NCBI GenBank assembly: GCA_963614215.1
Contig: CAVECB010000003.1
Location: 28,402-92,401, forward strand
Length of the DNA: 64,000 bases
Origin: CAVAWX01 sp963614215
Lineage (GTDB): Bacteria > Actinomycetota > Coriobacteriia > Coriobacteriales > QAMH01
Direction: 5' to 3'
Every line of letters starts with the position of its first letter. Positions within the stretch are counted from its first letter, which is position 1. A program made the position numbers and the translations under genes. A model generated the notes under the pieces. The model saw nothing but the letters and a program-made list of their open reading frames with translations, was not told where the DNA came from and ran no database searches. Below are positions 52,604-61,836 of the stretch, one piece after another.

Positions 52604-54664
52604 GTGAAAGAGCTTTTTCCCAAGAGAGCGGTCGTCACGGCGGGCATGCCCTACGGCAATAAGGGCCTGCATTTCGGGCATCTGGCAGGCGTTTTCGTCC
52701 CGGCCGACGTCTACGCGCGCTTTTTGCGCGACCGCATCGGCCGCGACAACGTCTTGTTCGTCTCGGGCACGGACTGCTTCGGCTCGCCCATCAACGAGGG
52801 GCATCGCAAGGCCGTCGAGGCTGGCACGTTTGATGGCAGCCTAGACGAGTACGTGCGCGCCAACCACGACGCCCAAGCTGCGACGCTTGCCGCCTTCGAC
52901 ATATCGCTCGACATCTTCGAGGGGTCCGGTATCGGCGACGCGGGCGCCGAGCAGCAAAAGACTACCGACGCCTTCATCACCCGGCTCTTTACGGCCGGCT
53001 GGTTGGAGAAGCGCTCGACGCCGCAGTTTTTCGACACGCAGGCGCAGACCTTCCTAAACGGCCGCCAGGTCGTGGGGCACTGCCCCGTGCAGGGCTGCAA
53101 GGGCGAGCACGGCTACGCCGACGAGTGCGACATGGGCCACCAGTACCCGCCCGCAGAGCTGATTGCGCCGAAGAGCACGCTCACGGGCAGCGTGCCCGAG
53201 TTGCGCCCGGTCGAGAACTGGTATTTCAAGCTGCCGGAGTTTGCCGAGCTGATCGCCGAGCACATCGCCGCGCTCGACGACGACGCGGCTTCGCGCCCCA
53301 TCACCTCCGAGACCGTGCGCGAGTTCCTCGTGCCGCCCGTCATCTACATCCAGGAGAAGTACGCCGACGCCTACGAGGCTGTGAAAGGTGAGCTGCCTGC
53401 GCACGAGTGGCACGCCCCGCAAGATGGCAAGAAATCCTTCACTTTGGAGTTTTCCGACATAGACGCCCGCGACGAGGCCACAAAGCGCCTTGCAGCCGGC
53501 GGCGTGCGCTTCCGCACGGGCAAGGCGCTTGTGCCGTTTCGTTTGACGGGCAACATCGAGTGGGGGGTGAAGGCGCCGAACCTAGACGGGCAAAGCGCCG
53601 GTTTGACGGTGTGGTGCTGGCCGGAGTCGCTGTGGGCGCCCATCAGTTTTTCTGAAGCCGCCTTGCGCCGACGCGACGCGGATGTGGCGCCGGACGCCTG
53701 GCGCGCGTGGTGGTGCAGCGACGACGCGCGGGTCTATCAGTTCATCGGCCAGGACAACATCTACTTCTACGGCGTCGCGCAAACGGCGCTGTGGGCGGCC
53801 ACGCAGGGTGAAGAGCCGCGCGCGCAAGGCACGGACGACCAGCTGCGCCAGACGACCCTCGTGCCCGACTACCACGCGCTGTTTCTGGGCAAGAAGGCCT
53901 CGTCGTCGAGCGAGACCCCGCCGCCGTCTGCTGATGCGCTGCTCGAGCACTACACGGCAGAGCAGCTGCGCGCGCACTGGACGAGCCTGGGCCTCGACGA
54001 GCGGCCGACGAGCTTTTCGCCCAAGCCCTTCGACCCGAAGCACGCCGACGAGGACAGGTATCCGGACCCGGTGTTGAAGGAAAGCGCGCTGCTCTCCAAC
54101 ATCTTCAACCGCATCGTGCGCTCGTGTTTCTACACGGCCCAAAAGCACCACGGCGGCACGGCGCCGCTGGGAGGGCCGTCCGAGCGGGCGCGCACGTGGG
54201 TGGCCGAGACGGTCGAGCGCTACGAGCGCCTCATGTACGAGACGCGCCTGCACGAGGTCTGGGCGCTCATGGACGGCTTCTTGCGCGACGTGAACAAGTG
54301 GTGGACGCAGGAAAGCCGCGCGGCCAACGCGGCCCATGACGTGCCCGCGGCCATCGAGCCGGTGCTGCGCGACCTGTTCTATCTGATGCGCGCCGGCGTC
54401 GTGCTCATGCACCCCATAGTGCCGCGTGGCTGCGAGCTGGTATTTGAGTACCTGGCCATAGCCGACCACGGCTCGCCCGTGCCGCACGCGGGCTTTTTCG
54501 ACTGGGATCACATCCTCGAGCCGCTCGATTTTTGGGCAGAAGACGGCGAAGTGGCCGCAGGCGGCTTTGCCTTGAAGGAGCTGCCACCGCGCTTTGACTT
54601 TTTCGGCGCGGGCAGTGCAGGCAGTGCGGGCGAATCGAGGGTGCGGGAAGGGCACGAGAGCTGA
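52604..54664 (+). CDS. metG: Methionyl-tRNA synthetase-like protein with degenerate KMSKS
   Basis: Class I aminoacyl-tRNA synthetase of 686 residues (GTG start). Present: TAGMPYGNKGLHFGHLAG (HxGH at 23-26), a zinc-type insertion beginning HCPVQGCKGEHGYADECDMG whose last Cys is replaced by His, WGVKAPNLDGQSAGLTVWCW, and QFIGQDNIYFYGV. The KMSKS loop region reads GKKASSSSET (K430, K431, A432), lacking the Met and second Lys. The anticodon-binding helical domain follows (NRIVRSCFYTAQKH). The overall match is to MetRS, but the altered loop might reduce tRNA charging; another MetRS elsewhere cannot be excluded. Confidence 0.85.
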   Translation: MKELFPKRAVVTAGMPYGNKGLHFGHLAGVFVPADVYARFLRDRIGRDNVLFVSGTDCFGSPINEGHRKAVEAGTFDGSLDEYVRANHDAQAATLAAFDISLDIFEGSGIGDAGAEQQKTTDAFITRLFTAGWLEKRSTPQFFDTQAQTFLNGRQVVGHCPVQGCKGEHGYADECDMGHQYPPAELIAPKSTLTGSVPELRPVENWYFKLPEFAELIAEHIAALDDDAASRPITSETVREFLVPPVIYIQEKYADAYEAVKGELPAHEWHAPQDGKKSFTLEFSDIDARDEATKRLAAGGVRFRTGKALVPFRLTGNIEWGVKAPNLDGQSAGLTVWCWPESLWAPISFSEAALRRRDADVAPDAWRAWWCSDDARVYQFIGQDNIYFYGVAQTALWAATQGEEPRAQGTDDQLRQTTLVPDYHALFLGKKASSSSETPPPSADALLEHYTAEQLRAHWTSLGLDERPTSFSPKPFDPKHADEDRYPDPVLKESALLSNIFNRIVRSCFYTAQKHHGGTAPLGGPSERARTWVAETVERYERLMYETRLHEVWALMDGFLRDVNKWWTQESRAANAAHDVPAAIEPVLRDLFYLMRAGVVLMHPIVPRGCELVFEYLAIADHGSPVPHAGFFDWDHILEPLDFWAEDGEVAAGGFALKELPPRFDFFGAGSAGSAGESRVREGHES

Positions 54665-54742
54665 AAATAGGCGGGGCTTGCGCGGACGGTGGCTTTCACC
54701 TGTCTGCGCATCCAGACGCGAGAAAGGGCAGGCGAGGGGCGC

Positions 54743-55573
54743 ATGTGGGACATCTCGAAAGGCTACGAGTGGGGCCTCGACGAGCCTGATATGCTTGCGC
54801 CCGACTTGAAGCAGGTCGTGCACGAGGCCTTCGAGCCGCTTGCCCATGCCGTCGCGCACAAGGTGCCGGCCTACCTTTTTGGGCCTGCCGGTTCGGGCAA
54901 GAACGTGCTCGTCGAGCAGGTCTGCCTGGCGCTCGCACTCGACTTTCACTTCATGGGCTGCGTCACCGACGAGTACAAACTCGCGGGCTTTGTGGACGCG
55001 CGCGGCGTCTACCACGAGACGGAGTTTCGACGCGCGTTCGAGCGCGGCGGGGTCTTTTTCCTCGACGAGTTCGACGCAAGCGACCCGGCCGTGGCCGTGG
55101 CTCTAAACGGCGCCATCGCCAACGGGTACTTCGCCTTTCCCGACGCGTCCGTGCGCGCGCATCCGGATTTCCGCGTCATAGCGGCGGGCAACACTTTGGG
55201 CACGGGGCGCGACGCCGTCTACACGGGGCGCATGCAGCTTGATGCGGCCTCGCTCAACCGCTTTGCCACAATCCCTGTGGGATATGATCCGGCCATCGAT
55301 ATGGTGTGCGCGGGCGGCGACAAAGACCTGGTCGCCTTTATCGGGGCATACCGCGAGGCGTGCGCGATGCGCGGGGTGCCCTCGGTGGCCTCGTATCGCA
55401 ACATCAAGATGATTCGCATCTACGCGCCGGTCATGGCGCCCGAGCAGGTGCTCATGCTCGTGTTGACCAAAGACCTCGGCGCAGACGACGTGACGGCTCT
55501 GCTCGGCACGGGCGCTTTCTCGGACGCCAACCCGTGGACGACGGCCTTGCGCCGTGTGCCGGGGCTGCTGTAG
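54743..55573 (+). CDS. AAA+ ATPase of the MoxR/CobS-like group
   Basis: Single AAA+ domain protein of 276 residues. Walker A is GPAGSGKN (47-54) with Asn instead of Ser/Thr; Walker B VFFLDEFD (104-111); sensor 1 VIAAGN; and a putative arginine-finger segment LNRFATIPVGY. The layout matches small AAA+ proteins (CobS, NorQ/CbbQ, phage-associated) that work with a VWA partner to remodel or metalate a target. ATG 54743 with GAGGGG upstream; a longer GTG start at 54689 is possible. The next gene downstream (131 bp) encodes a VWA-like protein, supporting a two-gene system. Confidence 0.8.
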   Translation: MWDISKGYEWGLDEPDMLAPDLKQVVHEAFEPLAHAVAHKVPAYLFGPAGSGKNVLVEQVCLALALDFHFMGCVTDEYKLAGFVDARGVYHETEFRRAFERGGVFFLDEFDASDPAVAVALNGAIANGYFAFPDASVRAHPDFRVIAAGNTLGTGRDAVYTGRMQLDAASLNRFATIPVGYDPAIDMVCAGGDKDLVAFIGAYREACAMRGVPSVASYRNIKMIRIYAPVMAPEQVLMLVLTKDLGADDVTALLGTGAFSDANPWTTALRRVPGLL

Positions 55574-55703
55574 ACATGCGAGTTCGTGTGGACGCGCAGG
55601 CTGCGCGCGCTTGGCGCGGGCGGCAGACATGCAGGCTGGGCGGTGCGGCGGATAAAAGGCGGCCGTGCGATGCAGTTTGCGGCGGCAGGCGGTAGGGGCG
55701 GAC

Positions 55704-57671
55704 ATGGAGCGGCTCGACGACAGGGAGCTTTCCATCGTGGGCGAGGCCTACGCGTCGTTTTCCGAGGCCTATAGAGTAAACGAGCACCGCGCCTTGAACA
55801 CTTGCTACGGGCCTGTGGGTGATCGCAGTGCGACGATGCGCGCCGAGGTGGCGCCCGGCACCTGGTTTTCACCCGAGCAGACAAAAGAAGCGCTGCTTTT
55901 TGGCTACGAGGGGTTTTCGGCCGCCTTCGCGAGAAGCCAGGCGCGCATGGAGCGCCTTATGGCCGAGCGCTACGAGTGGCGCGCCGACGAGCGTGCCGAC
56001 ACGGACGTCTATGGCGCGAACGTCGTCGTCGAGCGCGTCGCGGCCGGACACCCCGAGACCTTCACCCGTCCGCGCCGGCACATGCGCAAGAAGCGCAGCG
56101 TCGCAATCGTCTACGACACTATGTGCGCGGCTTCCACGCCGCTGGAAAAGCGCGTCGAGGCAGCCTGCGCGGTCATGGCGGCGGCGCGTGCGCTGGAGCG
56201 CGTGGGATACGAGGTGAAGCTCGATTTTGCGCTGGCGAAGTTTTCCGGCAACTCGATGGCAGGGGATGCGACCTTGCTTTTGGCTGTGGGCTTGAAGGGC
56301 TACGGCGAGCCTTTCGTCGCCTCGCGCATGGAGTTTCCCCTGGCGGCCAAATCCGTACTTTTCCATCTCGGTTGTTTTTGGGCGCATCGTTTCGCGGGTA
56401 CGCCCATGGACTACGGGCCGGGCGAGGGCTACCCGCTGTCGTATGACCCGCGCCGGGTGAAGGCGATGGAGGCCTTCGCGAAAAAGCGCGGCGGGGCCTA
56501 CCTGTCCGAGGACATCGTCGAGGTGCAGCTGGCGGCCGACCCGGTGCGCGTGCTCGAGCGCGTGTTGGGGGTGGCGGGCGATTTCGAGACTCTGGCGCTG
56601 CACGTGCGCCGCAAGATTGCGATGAACGTGGCCGTAAACCCGAAGCAGGGCAAGCTCTTCTTTGGCATCGGCGGCGACGCAAGGCCTGACGGGCGTGGCG
56701 CACCGGGCGCGTCGGGTGAGACCGGCGACGCCACGTCGTACGCGGACAGTGCTGCGGCAGGTGAAGCCGGCGGCGTTTCCCCGAACGCCGCGCAACCTTT
56801 GCGAGCACCTCGGCCTTTTAATGCGGCAGGTCAAAGCGCTGCTGTGAATGCGGGTGCGGGGAATGGTGAAGAGGGCACCGGCGACGATGCGCATGAAAGC
56901 ACGCAGGGTGAAGGGGGCGCGGGCTTTGATGCGCAGGGTGCCGGCGGGCAGATTGGCGTTTCTGCGCATGCCGATGCCGGCGACGCGGCGGCGCGGGGTG
57001 CCGGCGCCGAGCGGGGGATGCAGCCGGATACGGGCGATGGTGGCGGGGAAACCGTCGATGGTGAGGCCGTCGATGCCACGGGCAGCGGACGAGGCTTTGC
57101 CGCCAGCATGGACGGCTTTGCGGAAGAAGGCGGCGGCACGCCGGGCGATGCGGGCGTATCCTTTACCCGCCACACGGACAGCGGACAAGACGGCGCCGGG
57201 CGCGACGGGAGCGTCCATGATGGCGAGCAGGCAGACGGCGAGCGTGCAGACGAGGGCACGCGAGGCGAGGACGAGGACGGAGCAGAGGGCATGGGCGAGC
57301 AGGGTAGCACGGCGCAAGAGAGCCTAGACGGACAGGGCAAAAAGGCGGCCACCACGGCCACGGATGGCCGCGACGAGGACGCGGGCGCCATGGCACACGA
57401 GCAGCCCGAACCCGAGCAGAGCCGCGAGGAGCAGTCCCTAGAGCGCGACGAGGACCCCTTCGTCGTCATGTTGCGCAAGCGCTTCGTGCGCTTCGAGGAG
57501 GGTGCCTATCGCGAGCAATCGGAAGCCGAGCGCGCCCGCGCCGAGGCGCATCGCGCCGGCCGCACCCCGCCCGCGCCGCCCATCACCGCAGAGAACAGCG
57601 AGGGCGGCTTCAAGCTGGGCGCCCCGCGCAACACCCCGTTTTCCATCAGCTACGTCCCGAAGAAGAAATAA
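55704..57671 (+). CDS. VWA-like partner protein with long acidic low-complexity region
   Basis: Protein of 655 residues (ATG 55704). The N-terminal third (about 125-325) has alternating strands and helices compatible with a VWA-type fold (SVAIVYDTMCAASTPLE, VEAACAVMAAARALERV), but the DxSxS MIDAS motif is not present. A region of about 230 residues (about 340-570) is rich in Gly, Ala, Asp and Glu, and a conserved-looking basic C-terminus ends near FKLGAPRNTPFSISYVPKKK. CobT-like proteins combine an acidic linker and a VWA domain, but no cobalamin genes are near. Likely partner of the upstream AAA+ protein. Function unknown. Confidence 0.6.
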   Translation: MERLDDRELSIVGEAYASFSEAYRVNEHRALNTCYGPVGDRSATMRAEVAPGTWFSPEQTKEALLFGYEGFSAAFARSQARMERLMAERYEWRADERADTDVYGANVVVERVAAGHPETFTRPRRHMRKKRSVAIVYDTMCAASTPLEKRVEAACAVMAAARALERVGYEVKLDFALAKFSGNSMAGDATLLLAVGLKGYGEPFVASRMEFPLAAKSVLFHLGCFWAHRFAGTPMDYGPGEGYPLSYDPRRVKAMEAFAKKRGGAYLSEDIVEVQLAADPVRVLERVLGVAGDFETLALHVRRKIAMNVAVNPKQGKLFFGIGGDARPDGRGAPGASGETGDATSYADSAAAGEAGGVSPNAAQPLRAPRPFNAAGQSAAVNAGAGNGEEGTGDDAHESTQGEGGAGFDAQGAGGQIGVSAHADAGDAAARGAGAERGMQPDTGDGGGETVDGEAVDATGSGRGFAASMDGFAEEGGGTPGDAGVSFTRHTDSGQDGAGRDGSVHDGEQADGERADEGTRGEDEDGAEGMGEQGSTAQESLDGQGKKAATTATDGRDEDAGAMAHEQPEPEQSREEQSLERDEDPFVVMLRKRFVRFEEGAYREQSEAERARAEAHRAGRTPPAPPITAENSEGGFKLGAPRNTPFSISYVPKKK

Positions 57672-57682
57672 CCGCAGGTCTT

Positions 57683-60265
57683 TCACCCTGCGCGTCGGCG
57701 GCCTGCGTGCAGACACTTTCCTTGTTCGCGCCGCGCCTGCCTCTTCTGGCGCGCAAACGCCGCTGCGCCCCACACCAGAAGCGTTAAGATGCTCGCCGCG
57801 CATCCTGGCGCAAAGCCCGGCGACACGAAGTTCATCTCGATGTTCGACGTGCCCTCTTTCACGCGGACCAGCGTGCACGCGCCGTCGAAGGCGCCGGTTG
57901 TGTCGGCCGGCTCGCCGTTTATCCGCACAGTCCAGCCCTTCTCGTGCGGGATGCTTATCAGCGCCCATCCGCTTTCTGCGGCCTCGACCGTGCCGGAGAT
58001 GCCAAATCCGCTCATCGACGAGAAATCGACCTGGTGTGCCGAAAGCTCTTCGACCAGCGCTTGCAAAGCGTCGAGGTCGAGCTGGTAGAACAAACACGAG
58101 GCGCTGCCGCTCAAAGGCTCGCTTTCCGCCTCTGCCGATATGCGGACGATGTGCGCCGACCCGGCGGCGTTTCCCGTTTCCCCAAACGGCACGAGCGCGT
58201 GCTGCCATATCCAGTTCTCAAGCTCAAAGACCCCGTCGATGTCCAGCACCAGGCGTTCGTCGTCGGCGGCATCGACGTAGGCGTACCCCAGGCAGCCGTC
58301 TGCCACGTTCACGCTCCATGCCTTCGACCCGTCGGTGGCGGGCAGCGCCTGCACATCCATTTTCTCGAAAAGCCGAACTTCGCGCCCCGCGAGCGCGCTT
58401 GCCAGGGAGTTTTGGCGCTCGAAGGGATTGTCGCCGACGAGCCGAGCGTTGTCCGCATCCGCCGAGACCACGTACCCTAAGCCGAGGGCATAGGGGTTTT
58501 CATACACCCCGCCGCCGAGGCCAAAGATGCCGTCTACCCGCGAAAGCCCTGCGAAGGAGCCTTGCGTGGAGACGTATTTCACCCCCAGCAGCGCATCGCT
58601 TGCCAAGATGGGGTGCGCATAGCGCGTGAAGACCTCTCCTTGCTCGCTATAGCCCAGCGCGTTGAGGAAGTCGATTGCGGAGCTGTTGTGCGCCGAGGAA
58701 TAGGAGGAGATGCCGTTGTAGGAGGCGGCCAGCCCCTCGTTAAGCGCCGAGGCGTCCGCGCGCGTGTAGGTGCGCTCGAAACGCCAGAAAGAGGGGTCGC
58801 TTGCTTTGAGGTCTGCGATTTGGCGGGCAGACTGCGCGGCGTAGGCGTCTTGCTCGGCCTGCTCGCATCCGGTGTAGATCTGCCCCCATGCAAAGCAGGC
58901 GCCCAGCAGGAGGTCTGCGGCGATAAGGACGGGCAGGGCGGCTGCGGCGGACGTTTTCAAGGGGCGCAGGCGCGCGGAGAGGGCGGAGAGGACGTCGCGG
59001 GTGGGCAAGGCGCTGCCTTTTTGCGGCCTTTGGAGCGTCTGTGGCCTTTGGAGCGCGCATCCGGCCGCCCACAGCAAAGTGGGGGCCACGAACATGGCGA
59101 CGCGCGAGTAAAAGCCGTTGGGGGCGCGAAACCCGCACCATATCGCCTGGATGGGGGAGAAGACGACTCCGCTCAGCACGACGGCGGCGACGGCAAGCCA
59201 GGCTATCTTGGCGCGACGCGGCACGTGCCTGCTTGCCAGAAAAGCTCCGGCGCAGACGTAGAGAAAAATCCCGCACCATAGCTGCGGGATGGTGTCGGAC
59301 GCGTCCCAAAACACGGGGACGAGCCCTTTGACAAGATTGCGGACGCTCACGCACCTCGCGGCCTCGAACGCGGCTTTCAACGAATCTTGCGCAAGGATGC
59401 TGCCCACGACATCGACAAATCCCGTGCCGGCGCTTGCGCCAGAGGCCGACATCGCCATGACCGTCGGGAGAAGTGTCCAGGCAGACAGCAGGAGCGCTGC
59501 GCAGATTGGACGCGCGAACCTCGCGGCCAGGCGCAGGATGGACACGCGGACAAGATCCACAGGTCCTGCCGTCTTGGCGGGCATCGGCACGCCGCAGCGC
59601 TGTCCCAAAGCCCACCATTCGAGGACCGTCGCGAGCACGAGGAAAAGGGTGCACATATAGGCCGTGTACCAGCAGCAGGCCACGTTGACGGCCATGCTTG
59701 CGCAAAGCGGCTTCCAGCGCCCGTATCTCACGAGGAGCCATACCCCGTAGAGCAAAAGCGGCAACAAGACCAGGGCGTCGAGCCAGAGTGGGTTTCTCAG
59801 GTTGGTCGCAGACCACAACGACCACGTGTAGCCCAGCGCGATGGCAAAGGCCCATACGCGTTTCAGGCCGAAGCGCCTGAGCAGATACCAGGCCGCGGAA
59901 AGTTGCATGCAGCCGAGCTTGAGCGCGACGATGCAGAAGACCGCCAGCGTCAGGTGCTCGGTATCGAAGAGCACGACGAGCAGGTTGAACGGGCTGGCGA
60001 GATAGTAGCTGTAGAGTCCCCAGGTATTGCAGCCCAGCCCCTGCGCCATCGAATAAAAGATTGACTCCTGCCCCAGCAGCACTCTGCGATACCAGGTGAA
60101 GAAGTCGATGTATTGGTATTTGAGGTCTTCGGTCAGAAAAGATTCCGCCCCGAAGGGGTAGACGCCTCTTGCGCAGGAAAGCACGCAGAGCATGGCAATG
60201 GGCACGAGAAAGCAGGCGACCCAGAAAAGGGGCGCGAGCTTCGATGCTGTCTTCTTTTTTGGCAC
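57683..60265 (-). CDS. YfhO family multi-pass membrane protein
   Basis: Protein of 860 residues with about 12 or more membrane helices. It resembles YfhO/GT-C-type proteins, proposed to transfer sugars from lipid carriers to teichoic or other wall polymers: EDLKYQYIDFFTWYRRVLL (conserved Asp), YSMAQGLGCNTWGLYSYYL, FAIALGYTWSLWSATNLRNP, and a large extracytoplasmic domain between helices and the C-terminus (WTVRINGEPADTTGAFDG). GTG start with AGGAGG just upstream. Convergent with the VWA-like gene, 11 bp apart; no terminator is visible in the gap. Confidence 0.82.
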   Translation of the reverse strand: MPKKKTASKLAPLFWVACFLVPIAMLCVLSCARGVYPFGAESFLTEDLKYQYIDFFTWYRRVLLGQESIFYSMAQGLGCNTWGLYSYYLASPFNLLVVLFDTEHLTLAVFCIVALKLGCMQLSAAWYLLRRFGLKRVWAFAIALGYTWSLWSATNLRNPLWLDALVLLPLLLYGVWLLVRYGRWKPLCASMAVNVACCWYTAYMCTLFLVLATVLEWWALGQRCGVPMPAKTAGPVDLVRVSILRLAARFARPICAALLLSAWTLLPTVMAMSASGASAGTGFVDVVGSILAQDSLKAAFEAARCVSVRNLVKGLVPVFWDASDTIPQLWCGIFLYVCAGAFLASRHVPRRAKIAWLAVAAVVLSGVVFSPIQAIWCGFRAPNGFYSRVAMFVAPTLLWAAGCALQRPQTLQRPQKGSALPTRDVLSALSARLRPLKTSAAAALPVLIAADLLLGACFAWGQIYTGCEQAEQDAYAAQSARQIADLKASDPSFWRFERTYTRADASALNEGLAASYNGISSYSSAHNSSAIDFLNALGYSEQGEVFTRYAHPILASDALLGVKYVSTQGSFAGLSRVDGIFGLGGGVYENPYALGLGYVVSADADNARLVGDNPFERQNSLASALAGREVRLFEKMDVQALPATDGSKAWSVNVADGCLGYAYVDAADDERLVLDIDGVFELENWIWQHALVPFGETGNAAGSAHIVRISAEAESEPLSGSASCLFYQLDLDALQALVEELSAHQVDFSSMSGFGISGTVEAAESGWALISIPHEKGWTVRINGEPADTTGAFDGACTLVRVKEGTSNIEMNFVSPGFAPGCAASILTLLVWGAAAFARQKRQARREQGKCLHAGRRRAG

Positions 60266-60436
60266 GCGCCTCCTGCTGTGACGGCTGTTCTCGACGGTTT
60301 GCAGTGCTTTTTTGGCAATGGTACTCGCGCGGCGGCGGATGCGCTACGATAGTTTGCCCAAAGCCGTTTGAAGCCGCTTGGAGCGGGCCTAGAGGAAGCG
60401 TGCGCACGGCGCTTCACGAAGAGGAGAGACACACCT

Positions 60437-60931
60437 ATGCGCAAGGCGATCGTACCTGGCACCTTCGACCCCATCACGGCCGGCCACATCGACGTGGTTG
60501 AGCGGACCGCAAAGCTCTTCGACGAGGTGGTGGTAGCCGTGGCCGCCTCTGCCGACAAGCGGGGCAGGGGCACGCTGTTTGCCCTGGAGAAACGCGTGAG
60601 CCTTGCCCGCGAGAGCCTTGCGGCGCTGCCAAACGTCGCAGTCGAGCCCTTCTCGTGTTTGCTCATGGATTTTGCGCGCGAGCAGGAGGCCAGCGCCGTG
60701 GTGAAGGGGCTGCGCGCCACGATGGACTTTGAGGCGGAGTTTCAGATGGCGGCCGTCAACTACCGCCTCCAGCCGGACATCGAGACGTTGTTCGTCATGT
60801 CCAGCCCCGAGCACATGTACGTGTCCAGCTCCATCGTGAAGGAGGTGGCAGGCCTTGGCGGCGACGTCGCAGGCCTTGTGCCTCCGAATGTCGCGCAGGC
60901 CTTGCGCACCCGCCTTTCCCGCGTGTCCTAG
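60437..60931 (+). CDS. coaD: Pantetheine-phosphate adenylyltransferase
   Basis: Enzyme of 164 residues that makes dephospho-CoA from phosphopantetheine and ATP. Contains KAIVPGTFDPITAGHID (nucleotidyltransferase TxGH), VVVAVAASADKRG, VVKGLRATMDFEAEFQMA and SSSIVKEVAGLGGDV. GAGGAGAG lies 9 bp before the ATG. Divergent from the YfhO-type gene; the shared 171 bp contain a possible TACGAT -10. Normally follows rsmD, which is 10 kb upstream here. Confidence 0.95.
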   Translation: MRKAIVPGTFDPITAGHIDVVERTAKLFDEVVVAVAASADKRGRGTLFALEKRVSLARESLAALPNVAVEPFSCLLMDFAREQEASAVVKGLRATMDFEAEFQMAAVNYRLQPDIETLFVMSSPEHMYVSSSIVKEVAGLGGDVAGLVPPNVAQALRTRLSRVS

Positions 60932-61021
60932 TCCGCGTGCATCAGGCGCGCATCAAAACATGTTCCGCCGATGCCCGAAGGCCCGTCTTTCATGGAGACT
61001 CCTTGAAGCCCCTCTTCGTCC

Positions 61022-61050
61022 TTGACCTGTTCGAGGGCACAATTTAGATT
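61022..61050 (+). promoter_or_regulatory. Promoter of the SMR exporter pair
   Basis: TTGACC (61022-61027), 17-bp spacer, TAGATT (61045-61050), 41 bp before the first SMR start. No riboswitch of the guanidine (ykkC) type is recognisable. Confidence 0.6.
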
Positions 61051-61090
61051 GTCGCTTGCCCAAAATCCGCGAAAAAGAAAGGAAGGGCGT

Positions 61091-61417
61091 ATGAGTTCTG
61101 CAGCAGCCCTGGCCATCTTGGGGGTCGCCGTCGTGTGCGAGGTGTTCGGCGACTCAATGATGAAGCTTTCGGATGGCTTCAAGCGCAAACTGCCCGTCGT
61201 CGGGATTGTGGTCGGCTACGTGCTGGCGTTTTACCTGATGTCGCTGTCCATCACCGTCTTGCCGCTGGGCTTTTCCTATGCGATGTGGACGGGGCTTGGG
61301 ATTGCACTCACGGCCGTCGTCGGCGCGCTTTTCTGGAAAGAGGGCTTCAACCTCGTGAAAGTCGTAGGTATCGCGGTGATCATCGCCGGTGTCGTCTTGA
61401 TGAAGATGGGAGCGTAG
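61091..61417 (+). CDS. Small multidrug resistance (SMR) exporter, first subunit
   Basis: Membrane protein of 108 residues with four helices. The essential membrane Glu is in VVCEVFGDSMMKLSDGF, and PLGFSYAMWTGLGIALTA is the family's second block. ATG with AAGGAAGGG upstream. Three bases separate it from a second SMR gene, and such pairs usually form heteromers exporting cationic compounds (EbrAB/YkkCD type). Confidence 0.9.
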   Translation: MSSAAALAILGVAVVCEVFGDSMMKLSDGFKRKLPVVGIVVGYVLAFYLMSLSITVLPLGFSYAMWTGLGIALTAVVGALFWKEGFNLVKVVGIAVIIAGVVLMKMGA

Positions 61418-61420
61418 ACC

Positions 61421-61774
61421 ATGGCCTGGAAAGAGAAAGTACTGAAACACCCCTATGCGGTGCTCGCCTTTTCCATCGTCACGGAGGTGTTCGGGACGAC
61501 GATGATGAAGATGTCGGATGGTTTTGCCGTGCAGCCCTACGGCGTGCTGTGTGTCGTGGGCTTTCTGTGCTCGCTGACCGGCCTCGTCTTTGCGCTGAAG
61601 GTGCTGCCGCTGGGCTTAACCTACGGCATCTGGGGCGGGGTGGGCACGGCGCTCACCACGGTCATCGGCATCGTCGTGTGGGGGGACGCGTTCAACGCCG
61701 CGACCGCCATCGGCATCGTGCTCGTGGTCGGCGGCATCGTTTTGTTGAACAAAGGGCAAAAAGCGACGGAGTGA
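61421..61774 (+). CDS. Small multidrug resistance (SMR) exporter, second subunit
   Basis: Membrane protein of 117 residues paralogous to the preceding gene: IVTEVFGTTMMKMSDGF with the essential Glu, and PLGLTYGIWGGVGTALTTVI. It has a longer charged N-terminus (MAWKEKVLKHPYA). The paired arrangement indicates a heterodimer; substrate not predictable. Confidence 0.9.
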   Translation: MAWKEKVLKHPYAVLAFSIVTEVFGTTMMKMSDGFAVQPYGVLCVVGFLCSLTGLVFALKVLPLGLTYGIWGGVGTALTTVIGIVVWGDAFNAATAIGIVLVVGGIVLLNKGQKATE

Positions 61775-61836
61775 ACGCACCTTTGTTAGGGCGGTGTTAG
61801 GGGGCGGGTGGTTCGCGTCATGCCAAAAGTGGCGCC

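Noticed and set aside
60932..61090. Guanidine (ykkC-type) riboswitch before the SMR pair
   Set aside because: The conserved ykkC sequence elements are not found; a normal promoter with short leader explains the region.
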